From contig NZ_ATUR01000002.1 in NCBI RefSeq assembly GCF_000420305.1, positions 682,001 through 746,000 on the forward strand: a DNA stretch of 64,000 bases. Reading direction: 5' to 3'. The stretch comes from Novosphingopyxis baekryungensis DSM 16222. Lineage in GTDB: Bacteria; Pseudomonadota; Alphaproteobacteria; Sphingomonadales; Sphingomonadaceae. The translations under genes were made by a program, and so were the position numbers. The notes beneath the pieces are model-generated. The model was not told the origin of the DNA and made no database searches. It worked only from the letters and a program-made list of their open reading frames with translations. This document shows, piece after piece, positions 1-8,753 of the stretch; within the stretch, counting starts at the first letter, position 1; each line of letters begins with the position of its first letter.

Positions 1-168
1 GCCGGCCTGCCCGCCAGCAGCGTGCCCGCAGGCCTCAACAAGCAGGGCCTGCCGCTGGGCCTGCAGCTGATCGGCAAACCGCTCGACGAGCAGACCGTGC
101 TGAACGCCAGCCTGGCGCTGGAACAGCGTTCGGCCTTCGACGCCAAGCCGCAGGAGTGGTGGACATGA
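1..168 (+). CDS. gatA: Asp/Glu-tRNA(Asn/Gln) amidotransferase subunit A, C-terminal end
   Basis: The window opens inside a reading frame whose last 55 codons read as the C-terminus of GatA, with the conserved [11 protein letters not shown] stretch around codons 17-27. GatA is the amidase-signature subunit that releases ammonia from glutamine for tRNA transamidation in GatCAB. The 5' part lies outside the window. Its TGA stop overlaps the ATG of gatB (ATGA at 165-168), which indicates translational coupling. The identification rests on this short tail plus the gatB neighbour. Confidence 0.9.
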   Translation, partial: AGLPASSVPAGLNKQGLPLGLQLIGKPLDEQTVLNASLALEQRSAFDAKPQEWWT

Positions 169-1661
169 GCGACTATCGCATTCAGGGCGAAACCGGCGAA
201 TGGGAGGTCGTGATCGGCCTGGAAGTCCATGCGCAGATCAGCAGCATCTCCAAACTCTTCTCCGGCGCGGCGACCGATTTCGGGTCCGAGCCGAACAGCC
301 AGGTCTCGCTGGTCGATGCCGCGATGCCGGGCATGTTGCCGGTGCTGAACGAGGAATGCGTGAAGCAGGCGGTGCGCACCGGCATGGCGATGGGTGCGCA
401 GATCAACCGCTATTCGCGGTTCGACCGGAAGAATTATTTCTACGCCGATCTGCCGCAGGGCTATCAGATTTCGCAGCTTTATCACCCGATCGTGGGCGAG
501 GGCGAAGTGGTCGTGACGCTGGACGAGAAGGACCCGGACAGCGAACAGAAGACTATCGGTGTGGAACGCATCCATATCGAGCAGGATGCCGGCAAGCTGC
601 TGCACGATCAGCACCCGACCATGTCCTATGTCGACCTCAACCGCTGCGGTGTGGCGCTGATGGAAATCGTGTCCAAGCCGGACATGCGTTCCCCGCAGGA
701 AGCGGGCGCTTATGTGCGCAAGCTCAGAAGCCTTCTGAGATATGTCGGCTCGTGCGATGGCAATATGGAGCAGGGCTCCATGCGCGCCGATGTGAATGTG
801 TCCGTGCGCAAACCGGGTGATGAATTCGGCACCCGTACCGAGACCAAGAACGTCAATTCCATCCGCTTCATCCAGCAGGTGGTGGAGGTGGAAGCCCGCC
901 GCCAGGTCGATCTGATCGAGGATGGCGGCACGGTGGTGCAGGAAACGCGGCTGTTCGATGCGGCGCGCGGCGAAACCCGCTCGATGCGCAGCAAGGAAGA
1001 TGCGCATGATTATCGCTATTTCCCCGATCCCGATCTGCTGCCGCTGGAGCTGACCGAGGAATTCTTGAGCGAATGCAAGGCGTCGCTGCCCGAACTGCCC
1101 GATGCCAAGCGCGCGCGCTATGAAAGCGAACTGGGCCTCAGCGCATATAACGCCGCCGTGCTGACCGCCGATGTGGAAAGCTATCGCAGCTTCGAGGAAC
1201 TGCTGTCGGTGACCGCAGACAAGCTCGGCAAGAGCGAGAAGGATATCGCCACCAGCACCGCCAACTGGGCGCTGTCGATTGCGCCGGGCGTGCGCAACAG
1301 CCTGGGCGAAGACGCAGACCTTTCGCACGATACGGCAGAGGCCAGCGCGGCGATCCTGCAGATGCAGGCGGCGGGCGATATCTCCGGCGGACAGGCCAAG
1401 GAGATTTACGAGATCGTCCTGAAAACCGGCCGCGAACCGGCCGAGATCGCCGCCACCGAAGGGTTGCAGCAGACCAGCGACACCAGCGCGATCGAGGCGG
1501 AGATCGACAAGGTGCTGGCCGACAATCCGGACAAGGTGGAGCAGTATAAAGGCGGCAAGGACCGATTGTTCGGTTTCTTCGTGGGCCAGACGATGAAGGC
1601 CATGAAGGGCCAGGCCAATCCGCAGATCATCAACGATCTGCTGAAGCAGAAGCTGGGCTGA
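165..1661 (+). CDS. gatB: Asp/Glu-tRNA(Asn/Gln) amidotransferase subunit B
   Basis: This 498-residue protein is the tRNA-binding, kinase-like subunit of GatCAB, which converts Glu-tRNA(Gln) and Asp-tRNA(Asn) to the amidated forms in the cytoplasm. The N-terminal signature [12 protein letters not shown] (residues 13-24) and the [11 protein letters not shown] segment (93-103) are typical of GatB, and the C-terminal ~150 residues match the GatB/YqeY helical domain. An in-frame GTG lies 9 nt upstream, but the ATG at 165 is preferred because it has AGGAG about 8 nt upstream and overlaps the gatA stop. Length is normal for the family. Confidence 0.97.
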   Translation: MSDYRIQGETGEWEVVIGLEVHAQISSISKLFSGAATDFGSEPNSQVSLVDAAMPGMLPVLNEECVKQAVRTGMAMGAQINRYSRFDRKNYFYADLPQGYQISQLYHPIVGEGEVVVTLDEKDPDSEQKTIGVERIHIEQDAGKLLHDQHPTMSYVDLNRCGVALMEIVSKPDMRSPQEAGAYVRKLRSLLRYVGSCDGNMEQGSMRADVNVSVRKPGDEFGTRTETKNVNSIRFIQQVVEVEARRQVDLIEDGGTVVQETRLFDAARGETRSMRSKEDAHDYRYFPDPDLLPLELTEEFLSECKASLPELPDAKRARYESELGLSAYNAAVLTADVESYRSFEELLSVTADKLGKSEKDIATSTANWALSIAPGVRNSLGEDADLSHDTAEASAAILQMQAAGDISGGQAKEIYEIVLKTGREPAEIAATEGLQQTSDTSAIEAEIDKVLADNPDKVEQYKGGKDRLFGFFVGQTMKAMKGQANPQIINDLLKQKLG

Positions 1662-1662
1662 C

Positions 1663-2970
1663 ATGGCCGGGGCGGCGCGCGCAGAAGGCGACGCCGCCGC
1701 CGACCACGTCTCCGCCGACGACAGCGCCGACGCGCCGGTGCCGCCGCGCGGGCTGGCCCGGCTGCGCACCATCGGCCCCGGCATCGTGGCGGCGGCGACC
1801 GGGGTGGGCGCGGGCGATCTGGTGGCCACCCTCATCGCGGGCACGCGCTTCGGCTATGCGCTGCTGTGGGCGGCGGTGATCGGCTGTATCGTCAAGATCG
1901 CGCTGGCCGAGGGCACGGCGCGCTATCATCTGGTGACCGGACGCACGATCTTTCAGGGCTGGCAGACGCTGGGCCGCTGGACCAGCGTCTATTTCGGTTT
2001 CTACATTCTCATCTGGGGCGCGCTCTACGGGGCCACCGCGATGAGCGCGACGGCGCTGCCGCTGACCGCGCTGTTCCCGATCCTGTCCTTGCGCGGCTGG
2101 GCCGTTCTGGCGGGATTGTTCGGGCTGATCTTCGTCTGGTTCAACCGCTATCAGGCGTTCGAAAATGTGATGAAGCTGCTGGTGGCGGTGATGTTCGTCG
2201 TCATGGTGGGCCTTGCCATATTGGTGCTGCCCGATCTGGGCGCGATTGCCGAGGGGCTGATCCCGCGCATCCCGGACAATTCGCTGTTTTACACCCTGGG
2301 CCTGATCGGCGGGGTGGGCGGCACCATCACCACCGCGGCCTATGGCTATTGGGTGAACGCCAAGGGCTGGCGCGGCCCGGCCTGGATCCCGATGATGCGG
2401 CTGGACAATGGCACGGCCTATGTCGCCACCGGCATCTTCGTCATCGCCATGCTGATCGTGGGTGCGGAGCTGCTCTATGCGGCCGATATCGCGCTGGGCA
2501 CGGGCGATGAAGGGCTGCTTGGTCTGTCGGACGTGCTGGCCGCGCGTTTTGGCCGCCCGATCGCGATCACCTTTCTCATCGGTTTCGCCGCCAGCGCGCT
2601 GTCCTCGCTGCTCGGCGTGTGGCAGGGCGTCAGCCTGATGTTCTCCGATTTCGTCCATCAGTTGCAGGGCGCGCAGGAGCGCCCGGAAGAGGCCGAGCGC
2701 AGCCGGCCGTTCCGCTTCTATCTGCTGTGGCTCACCTTTCCGCCGATGCTGCTGCTGCTGTTCGACAAGCCGTTCTTCCTCGTCATTCTCTACAGCGCGT
2801 TCGGGGCGTTCTTCATGCCGTTTCTGGCGATCACGCTGATCCTGCTGCTCAACCGGCGGGACATCGCTGCCGAGCATCGCAATGGCTGGATGACCAACGG
2901 GCTGCTGGGGGCATCGGCGGCGCTGTTTATCGCGCTATGCGGGCAGCAATTATGGGCGCTGGCGCAGTAA
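1663..2970 (+). CDS. Nramp-like (SLC11 family) transporter with altered metal-site motif
   Basis: This 435-residue protein has about 11 hydrophobic segments after a ~30-residue charged, Ala-rich N-terminus. The segment GPG...FGYALLW (residues 38-69) aligns with transmembrane helix 1 of Nramp divalent-metal/proton symporters. The hallmark DPGN motif there is replaced by GAGD (residues 49-52), and the helix-6 MPH motif is replaced by a glycine/threonine-rich stretch (around GGVGGTITT). The fold is therefore Nramp-like, but classical Mn/Fe coordination cannot be assumed and the substrate is unknown. It starts one base after the gatB stop, suggesting co-transcription, although no strong ribosome binding site is visible. 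Confidence 0.8.
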   Translation: MAGAARAEGDAAADHVSADDSADAPVPPRGLARLRTIGPGIVAAATGVGAGDLVATLIAGTRFGYALLWAAVIGCIVKIALAEGTARYHLVTGRTIFQGWQTLGRWTSVYFGFYILIWGALYGATAMSATALPLTALFPILSLRGWAVLAGLFGLIFVWFNRYQAFENVMKLLVAVMFVVMVGLAILVLPDLGAIAEGLIPRIPDNSLFYTLGLIGGVGGTITTAAYGYWVNAKGWRGPAWIPMMRLDNGTAYVATGIFVIAMLIVGAELLYAADIALGTGDEGLLGLSDVLAARFGRPIAITFLIGFAASALSSLLGVWQGVSLMFSDFVHQLQGAQERPEEAERSRPFRFYLLWLTFPPMLLLLFDKPFFLVILYSAFGAFFMPFLAITLILLLNRRDIAAEHRNGWMTNGLLGASAALFIALCGQQLWALAQ

Positions 2971-3030
2971 GACCGGTCCCTTGAAACTGGCGCCATATAG
3001 ACGTCTCCTGTGCGCGCGCGGCACAGGCGC

Positions 3031-3870
3031 TCAATCGATCCAGCGCAATTCGGCCATGATCGGATAGTGATCCGAGGGATAGCGGCCATCCCGATGCGCG
3101 GCGATGGTCCGCGCCTGCGTCACCGCGAATCCCCGCAGCAGGATCCAGTCGATACGGCGCGTCGGCGTGCCGCCCAGAAAGCCATGATGGCCGGGCGTTG
3201 GCCCGTCGATCCGCGGCGCGAATTGCCAGACATCATAGAGTTGACGGGTGAGCAGGGCATGTGCGTCGCTGCCGGCCCCGGCGTTGAAGTCCCCGGTCAG
3301 GATGGCGGGCAGCCCGTCGTCGGCGGCGATGCGGTCGGCGATCAGCCGGGCCGCTTTGGTGCGGGCGCCGTCATCTTCCGGCCGATAGGGGAAATGCGTA
3401 TCGTAGAGGCGGAAGCGCCGGCCATCGCGCGTTTCGAACAGCCCCCAGGCCAGCGTGCGGGGAAAGGGATGGCCCCAGCTGATGCTGCCCGGCACGTCCG
3501 GTCGCTCGGATAGCCAGATCTGGCCCGAATCCAGCAAAGTCAGCCGGTCGCGCCGGTAATATATGCCCATATGCTCATCGCCATGGCCGCCGCGACGATC
3601 GACCCCGAACCAGGCATAAGCGGGCAGTCTTTCGGTTATATAGTCGCCCTGCAGCTGGAACAGCTCCTGCGTGCCGATGAGATCGGGCGCGGCGTCGCGG
3701 ATGACATCGACCAGCAGATCGCGCCGCGCCTCCCACCGGTTCTCCCCGTCCTGCGGACCCGGATAGCGCACATTGACGCTCATCACGCGGAGGTCCTGCG
3801 CCGCCGCCGGCGCACCCGCCGCAAGGCCGGCGGAAAGCACCAGCGCCAGCCAGATCATGATATGTCGCAT
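3031..3870 (-). CDS. Secreted endonuclease/exonuclease/phosphatase-family protein
   Basis: This 279-residue protein begins with a signal peptide (hydrophobic residues 5-24, Ala-rich cleavage region near residue 25), so it probably acts outside the cytoplasmic membrane. The rest is a complete EEP (DNase I-like) fold: N33 in SVNVRY, E69 in GTQEL, D194 and N196 in TGDFNAG, D241 in RRIDWIL and the final D267-H268 pair in PSDHYP. These residues form the metal-dependent phosphodiesterase centre of the superfamily. The substrate (nucleic acid, inositol phosphate or sphingomyelin-type lipid) cannot be decided from sequence. It is convergent with the Nramp-like gene and appears monocistronic. Confidence 0.88.
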   Translation of the reverse strand: MRHIMIWLALVLSAGLAAGAPAAAQDLRVMSVNVRYPGPQDGENRWEARRDLLVDVIRDAAPDLIGTQELFQLQGDYITERLPAYAWFGVDRRGGHGDEHMGIYYRRDRLTLLDSGQIWLSERPDVPGSISWGHPFPRTLAWGLFETRDGRRFRLYDTHFPYRPEDDGARTKAARLIADRIAADDGLPAILTGDFNAGAGSDAHALLTRQLYDVWQFAPRIDGPTPGHHGFLGGTPTRRIDWILLRGFAVTQARTIAAHRDGRYPSDHYPIMAELRWID

Positions 3871-3976
3871 CGCGCCCGCTCCCTGCGTCTTTAGATAGGC
3901 CTAGGCCCATAGCAGACCCGATGCGCAAATTTAACGACAGCGGATTTTGGCGACCGCAAGCCGCAGGGACCGGCTG

Positions 3977-4234
3977 TCAGGCCATCGGCTGACCGGGGGC
4001 AGGGGTGCCGGGCGGTTGCTGCGGGGAAGGCACATCGATATCCGGCGTTGGCGGGCTGATTTCCGGCGGCGGGGCGCTGGGTTCGCCGGGGTTCGGCGCG
4101 CCGGGGTTCTCCGGCGGCGCGGCGGGCGGACTGGCGGGCGGCGCGGATGGCGTGCCGGGTGTTTCCGGGATCGGCGGGGCCGGGGCCGGGTTCGGCTGGG
4201 GTTCGCTGGGCGGAATGGGGGGTTCTACGGGCAT
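3977..4234 (-). CDS. Small proline-rich protein of unknown function
   Basis: This 85-residue frame is about 45% proline, built from repeated PP, AP and EP dipeptides with scattered Glu, Ser and Gly and no hydrophobic segment. No family is recognised. It is judged real because an AGAGGAG Shine-Dalgarno sequence sits about 7 nt before the ATG, and because it fills an otherwise empty gap between a nuclease-fold gene and tRNA-Leu. The composition predicts a disordered, extended polypeptide. High GC can create proline-rich frames by chance (CCN codons), so expression remains the main uncertainty. Confidence 0.55.
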   Translation of the reverse strand: MPVEPPIPPSEPQPNPAPAPPIPETPGTPSAPPASPPAAPPENPGAPNPGEPSAPPPEISPPTPDIDVPSPQQPPGTPAPGQPMA

Positions 4235-4346
4235 GGTTTTTCTCCTCTGAGTATCAGAAACCCGCTAAAAGCGCCTTGGCTCCCACGCAGATGGCTTGCC
4301 CTCATGCGCGTATCTCGCTAGACGCGCGGGCTTCGGCCCGGGCCGC

Positions 4347-4431
4347 GCGGGCGTGGCGGAATTGGTAGACGCGCTTGGTTTAGGTCCAAGTATCGCAAGA
4401 TGTGGGGGTTCGAGTCCCTTCGCCCGCACCA
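4347..4431 (+). tRNA. tRNA-Leu(UAG)
   Basis: The acceptor stem GCGGGCG (4347-4353) pairs with CGCCCGC (4421-4427), followed by discriminator A and an encoded CCA (4429-4431). The anticodon stem CTTGG/CCAAG encloses the loop TTTAGGT, giving anticodon UAG (leucine). A long variable arm and the GGTTCGAGTCC T-arm complete a class II tRNA of 85 nt. Confidence 0.98.
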
Positions 4432-4543
4432 AACCGCTACGCGGGAGGCGACCGGCATATCCGGGTCGAAACGGAATTCTTGAAGGCGCGGGCCGGCCAG
4501 TCCGGTGGCGCCCAGACATAAACGGAAAGAGCTTGAACCAGTC

Positions 4544-6175
4544 ATGCAGAGCAAAGAGACGCTGAACGAAGGCCTGAAGCGCGCCTACACCATCACCATC
4601 CCTGCGAGCGAAATCGAAGCGCGTGTGGACAGCGAGGTGAAGAAGATCGCACCGCAGGTCCGCATGCCTGGCTTCCGCCCCGGCAAGGTGCCCGCCAATC
4701 TGGTGCGCAAGATGCACGGCGAGGCGCTGATGCAGGACGCGCTGAACGCTTCCATCCAGGACGGCATCCAGAAGACCATCAGCGACAACAATCTGCGCCC
4801 CGCGATCCAGCCCGATGTCTCGCTGCAGGACGGCTATGAGGCCGGCAAAGACGCCACGCTGGACATGAGCCTGGAAGTGCTGCCCGACGTGCAGGCCCCT
4901 GCGCTCGACGGCTTCAATCTCGAGCGTCTGACGGTCGAGCCGACCGATGTCGAAATCGAGGAAGCCCTCAGCCGCCTGGCCGAGAACCAGAAGAATTTCG
5001 AACCGGCCGCCAAGAGCTACAAGGCCAAGGATGGCGACATGGTCATCATCGATTTCGAAGGAAAGGTCGATGGCGTGCCGTTCGATGGCGGCAAGGGCGA
5101 AGCGATGGCCGTGCAGATCGGTTCGGGCCAGCTCATTCCCGGGTTCGAGGACCAGCTGGTCGGCGTGAAGGCCAATGACGAAAAGATGCTGAACGTCACC
5201 TTCCCCAAGGATTATGGCAATGACGATCTGGCGGGCAAGGATGCCACGTTCGACATCGTGGTTGGCGAAGTGCGCAAGCCCGCCGAAGTGGTGGTGAACG
5301 ATGATTTCGCCAAATCGCTCGGCCTGGAAAGCGAAGAGCAGCTGCGCGGCCTGATCAAGGGTCAGCTGGAGCAGGAACTCAACGGCCTGACCCGCACCCA
5401 TATGAAGCGTCAGTTGCTCGATCAGCTGGCTGGCAGCCATGATTTCGACGTCCCGCCGACCATGGTGGAAGCCGAGTTCGACCAGATCTGGCAGCAGCTG
5501 CAGGCCGAAGCGGCCAAGGAAGAAGACAGCGAGACGGCGCTGAAGGAAATGGAAGACGAGAAGGACGAGTATCGCGATATCGCGGTGCGCCGCGTGCGCC
5601 TCGGCCTGCTGCTTTCCGCCATCGGCCAGGACAATGGCGTGGACGTTTCACAGAACGAAATGAACATGCTGATCCAGCAGGCCGCGGGCCGCTATCCGCA
5701 GGAGCAGCGCCAGCAGTTCATGCAATATATGCAGCAGGACCCGATGGCCGCCGCGCAGCTGCGTGCGCCGCTGTATGAAGACAAGGTGGTCGACTTCCTG
5801 TTCGACAAGGCGGACGTGACCGAGCGCACCGTGACCCGCGAAGAGATCGAAGCGGCGATCGAGGCGGAGCCGGAAGCGGACGACGCCAAGAAGAAGCCGG
5901 CCGCCAAGAAGAAGGCCCCGGCCAAGAAAGCCGCAGCCAAGGACGCCGAAGACGACAAGGCCGACAAGCCATCCGCCAAGAAGGCGCCGGCGAAGAAGGC
6001 CGCTGCCGCCAAGGCGGATGCGGACGACGCTGCAAAGCCTGCCAAGAAGGCACCGGCCAAGAAGGCCGCCGCCAAGAAGGCCGACGAGCAGGACGCGGAT
6101 GCGGACGACAAGCCGGCTGCCAAGAAGGCGCCCGCCAAGAAGCCTGCCGCCAAGAAGGCGCCAGCGAAGAAATAA
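4544..6175 (+). CDS. tig: Trigger factor with lysine/alanine/proline-rich C-terminal tail
   Basis: Trigger factor is the ribosome-bound chaperone and peptidyl-prolyl isomerase that meets nascent chains at the exit tunnel. The 543-residue product has the ribosome-docking signature GFRPGKVP (residues 43-50), an FKBP-type domain around 160-250 and the helical chaperone domain after it. The last ~95 residues (from about 447) are an appended low-complexity tail of AKK/PAKK repeats broken by acidic DAEDDK-like patches, resembling histone H1 tails. The canonical protein is about 430-450 residues, so this is an extension and not a replacement. The ATG at 4544 is chosen because the conserved N-terminus begins there; an in-frame GTG at 4505 would add 13 non-conserved residues. 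Confidence 0.96.
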   Translation: MQSKETLNEGLKRAYTITIPASEIEARVDSEVKKIAPQVRMPGFRPGKVPANLVRKMHGEALMQDALNASIQDGIQKTISDNNLRPAIQPDVSLQDGYEAGKDATLDMSLEVLPDVQAPALDGFNLERLTVEPTDVEIEEALSRLAENQKNFEPAAKSYKAKDGDMVIIDFEGKVDGVPFDGGKGEAMAVQIGSGQLIPGFEDQLVGVKANDEKMLNVTFPKDYGNDDLAGKDATFDIVVGEVRKPAEVVVNDDFAKSLGLESEEQLRGLIKGQLEQELNGLTRTHMKRQLLDQLAGSHDFDVPPTMVEAEFDQIWQQLQAEAAKEEDSETALKEMEDEKDEYRDIAVRRVRLGLLLSAIGQDNGVDVSQNEMNMLIQQAAGRYPQEQRQQFMQYMQQDPMAAAQLRAPLYEDKVVDFLFDKADVTERTVTREEIEAAIEAEPEADDAKKKPAAKKKAPAKKAAAKDAEDDKADKPSAKKAPAKKAAAAKADADDAAKPAKKAPAKKAAAKKADEQDADADDKPAAKKAPAKKPAAKKAPAKK

Positions 6176-6217
6176 GGGCAGGGGCGCCAGCGCCCTTCCC
6201 GCCGCGTAAAGATCATG

Positions 6218-6296
6218 TCGTCCCGGGCTCGAACCGGGGTTCGGGGGCAGGCCATGCGAAATGGTCTCCCTGGATCCCGGATCAGGTCCGGGACGA
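6218..6296. repeat. Extragenic palindromic repeat
   Basis: The tig-clpP gap (6176-6449) contains no gene but holds a palindromic block. TCGTCCCGG at 6218-6226 is repeated inverted as CCGGGACGA at 6288-6296, with a second short palindrome (GGATCCCGGATC, about 6272-6283) inside. The arrangement resembles REP-type elements that occur in many copies in sphingomonad genomes. No second copy is recognised in this window, so repeat status is inferred from form only. Confidence 0.4.
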
Positions 6297-6449
6297 TGCG
6301 TTTTGGCCAATGCGCAAGGGCGCGGGGCCGGATCGAACCGGACCCGCCACATCGCTGACAGCGCGATGATGGTTACCGCCCTTGACGCATAGGGCCGGGC
6401 ATCCGATCTAGGCTCCAGAACAATTCTCTCCAGCAGCCACGGAATATTT

Positions 6450-7079
6450 ATGCACGATCCTATTACCGACGCGATGGTCCCCGTTGTCATCGAACAGTCC
6501 AACCGGGGCGAGCGCAGTTGGGACATCTTTTCCCGCTTGCTGCGTGAGCGCATCATCTTCGTGACCGGCCAGGTGGAAGACCATATGGCCTCCATCATCA
6601 CCGCCCAGCTTCTGTTCCTGGAATCGGACAATCCGAAGAAGGACATCTGGATGTACATCAACTCGCCCGGCGGCGTGGTGACGGCCGGCATGGCGATCCA
6701 CGATACCATGCAATATATCCGTCCGAAGGTGGGCACGGTCTGCATCGGTCAGGCCGCGTCGATGGGCAGCTTCCTGCTCTCCGCCGGTGAACCGGGCATG
6801 CGTGTGGCCCTGTCGAACGCCCGCGTGATGGTGCATCAGCCGTCGGGCGGCGCGCAGGGCATGGCATCGGACATCGAGATCCAGGCCAAGGAAATCCTGC
6901 GGATTCGTCGCCGGATGAACGATCTTTACGCCAAATATACCGGCAAGCCGCTGGCGGAGATCGAAAAGGCGATGGACCGCGACACCTTCCTGGAAGCGGA
7001 CGAGGCCAAGGCCTTCGGCATCGTGGACGAAGTGTTCGAAAAGCGCCCGGCCACACCGGACAGCGAGTCCGGCAGCTAG
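6450..7079 (+). CDS. clpP: ATP-dependent Clp protease proteolytic subunit
   Basis: ClpP is the serine peptidase that forms the tetradecameric degradation chamber and pairs with ClpX or ClpA. The 209-residue protein shows the catalytic triad in its normal setting: S104 in [10 protein letters not shown]129 in MVHQPSGG and D178 in MDRDTF, each offset by about seven from the E. coli positions. The ATG at 6450 fits the conserved N-terminus. The upstream gap holds CTTGAC at 6381-6386, which could be the -35 element of a heat-shock or housekeeping promoter, but the matching -10 is poor. It precedes clpX in the usual order, separated by 150 nt. Confidence 0.97.
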   Translation: MHDPITDAMVPVVIEQSNRGERSWDIFSRLLRERIIFVTGQVEDHMASIITAQLLFLESDNPKKDIWMYINSPGGVVTAGMAIHDTMQYIRPKVGTVCIGQAASMGSFLLSAGEPGMRVALSNARVMVHQPSGGAQGMASDIEIQAKEILRIRRRMNDLYAKYTGKPLAEIEKAMDRDTFLEADEAKAFGIVDEVFEKRPATPDSESGS

Positions 7080-7229
7080 GCCGCGCGCGTCCGCGATAAA
7101 GCTGAATTGTTAACGGGCATGGGGTAACAGGAGACGTTGATTGCTCTTGCGCCCCTGCCGACCGGCGATAGGATGCGTCTTTCCGGTCGACGCGATACGC
7201 CCCGAAATGGCGGAAATGGAACGAACTGA

Positions 7230-8501
7230 ATGACCAAATTAAGCGGCTCCGATTCGAAGAACACGCTCTATTGCAGCTTCTGCGGCAAGTCCCAGCATGA
7301 AGTGCGCAAGCTGATCGCGGGGCCAACCGTGTTCATCTGCGACGAGTGCGTGGAGCTGTGCAACGACATCATCCGGGAAGAGACCAAGGGTGGCCTGGTC
7401 AACAAGAAGGAGGGCGAAGTCCCTTCGCCGCAGGAAATCTGCGATGTTCTGGATGATTATGTCATCGGTCAGGCCCGCGCCAAGCGCGTGCTCTCCGTGG
7501 CCGTGCACAATCATTACAAGCGTTTGAACCACGCCGCCAAGAGCCCGGAGATCGAGCTCGCCAAGTCCAACATCCTGCTGGTCGGCCCCACCGGCTGCGG
7601 CAAGACGTTGCTGGCGCAGACGCTGGCCAAGACCTTTGACGTGCCCTTCACCATGGCCGATGCGACCACGCTGACGGAGGCCGGCTATGTCGGCGAAGAT
7701 GTCGAGAACATCATCCTGAAGCTGTTGCAGGCGTCCGATTACAATGTCGAAAAGGCGCAGCGCGGCATCGTCTATATCGACGAGATCGACAAGATCACGC
7801 GCAAGACCGAAAATCCCTCGATCACGCGCGACGTGTCGGGTGAAGGTGTGCAGCAGGCGCTGCTCAAGCTGATGGAAGGCACCACCGCGTCGGTGCCGCC
7901 GCAGGGTGGGCGCAAGCATCCGCAGCAGGAATTCCTGCAGGTGGACACCACCAACATCCTGTTCATCTGTGGCGGGGCCTTTGCCGGTCTGGAAAAGATC
8001 ATCGGCAACCGTATGGAAGGCAAGTCCATGGGCTTCGGCGCGCATGTCGCCGATCCGGACGAGCGCCGCACGGGCGAGGTGCTGGCCAAGCTGGAGCCGG
8101 AAGATCTGCTGAAATTCGGGCTCATCCCGGAATTTGTGGGTCGTCTGCCGGTCACCGCGACGCTGGAAGATCTGGACGTGCCTGCCCTGGTGCAGATCCT
8201 GTCCGAGCCGAAGAACGCGCTGGTGAAGCAATATGGCAAGCTGTTCGACATGGAAGATGTCGAAATCAGCTTCACCGACGATGCGCTGCAAGCCATCGCC
8301 AAGAAGGCCATCGAACGCAAAACCGGTGCCCGCGGGCTGCGCTCCATTCTGGAAGCCATCCTGCTCGATACCATGTTCGATCTGCCATCCATGGAAGGCG
8401 TCAGCGAGATCGTGGTCGACAAGGATGTGGCCGAGGGTCGCAAGGAACCCGTCCGCGTGTTCGCCGAATCGACCAAGGCGAAAAAGGAAGACGCTGCCTG
8501 A
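7230..8501 (+). CDS. clpX: ATP-dependent Clp protease ATPase subunit ClpX
   Basis: ClpX is the AAA+ unfoldase that recognises substrates and feeds them to ClpP. The 423-residue product has the N-terminal zinc-binding domain (C15, C18, C37, C40), Walker A GPTGCGKT (119-126), Walker B VYIDE (181-185) and the C-terminal small AAA+ domain. Length and motif order are standard. It follows clpP and is closed by a strong intrinsic terminator at 8570-8612, so the clpP-clpX unit is clearly bounded. Confidence 0.98.
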   Translation: MTKLSGSDSKNTLYCSFCGKSQHEVRKLIAGPTVFICDECVELCNDIIREETKGGLVNKKEGEVPSPQEICDVLDDYVIGQARAKRVLSVAVHNHYKRLNHAAKSPEIELAKSNILLVGPTGCGKTLLAQTLAKTFDVPFTMADATTLTEAGYVGEDVENIILKLLQASDYNVEKAQRGIVYIDEIDKITRKTENPSITRDVSGEGVQQALLKLMEGTTASVPPQGGRKHPQQEFLQVDTTNILFICGGAFAGLEKIIGNRMEGKSMGFGAHVADPDERRTGEVLAKLEPEDLLKFGLIPEFVGRLPVTATLEDLDVPALVQILSEPKNALVKQYGKLFDMEDVEISFTDDALQAIAKKAIERKTGARGLRSILEAILLDTMFDLPSMEGVSEIVVDKDVAEGRKEPVRVFAESTKAKKEDAA

Positions 8502-8569
8502 TCATACTGTTGCTGCGCTGCAACAGTAACAACCCAAAGTGATTGTCGGCGGAACCGCCGGCTACGCTC

Positions 8570-8612
8570 AAGAGCCCGATTACCGCTGGTTTTCGGGCTC
8601 TTTTGTTTTTTG
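8570..8612 (+). terminator. Rho-independent terminator of clpX
   Basis: An inverted repeat AGAGCCCGA / TTCGGGCTCT with a short loop is followed directly by a T-rich run (TTTTGTTTTTT). It lies 70-110 nt after the clpX stop and before the TonB receptor gene. Confidence 0.9.
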
Positions 8613-8753
8613 CAACTTGATCCAGGGCAAATGACAACTGCGCTTTCACAAAGCTGACAAATTCCATCGCCAATGGGCCCTCAACGCGCCGTCACGAATT
8701 TGGTTCTACGCTATCGTGGCGCGGGAGTTTTCGAACGTACAAAGGGGTACCCC

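Noticed and set aside
1630-2877. A 415-codon minus-strand frame opposite the Nramp-like gene
   Set aside because: Composed of His, Gln and Arg runs, the mirror image of hydrophobic codons. No ribosome binding site or domain.
5885-6172. Tandem-repeat or CRISPR-like appearance of the AAG/GCC-rich tract
   Set aside because: The repeats are codons for the AKK/PAKK tail of trigger factor, are imperfect and lack unique spacers of constant length.
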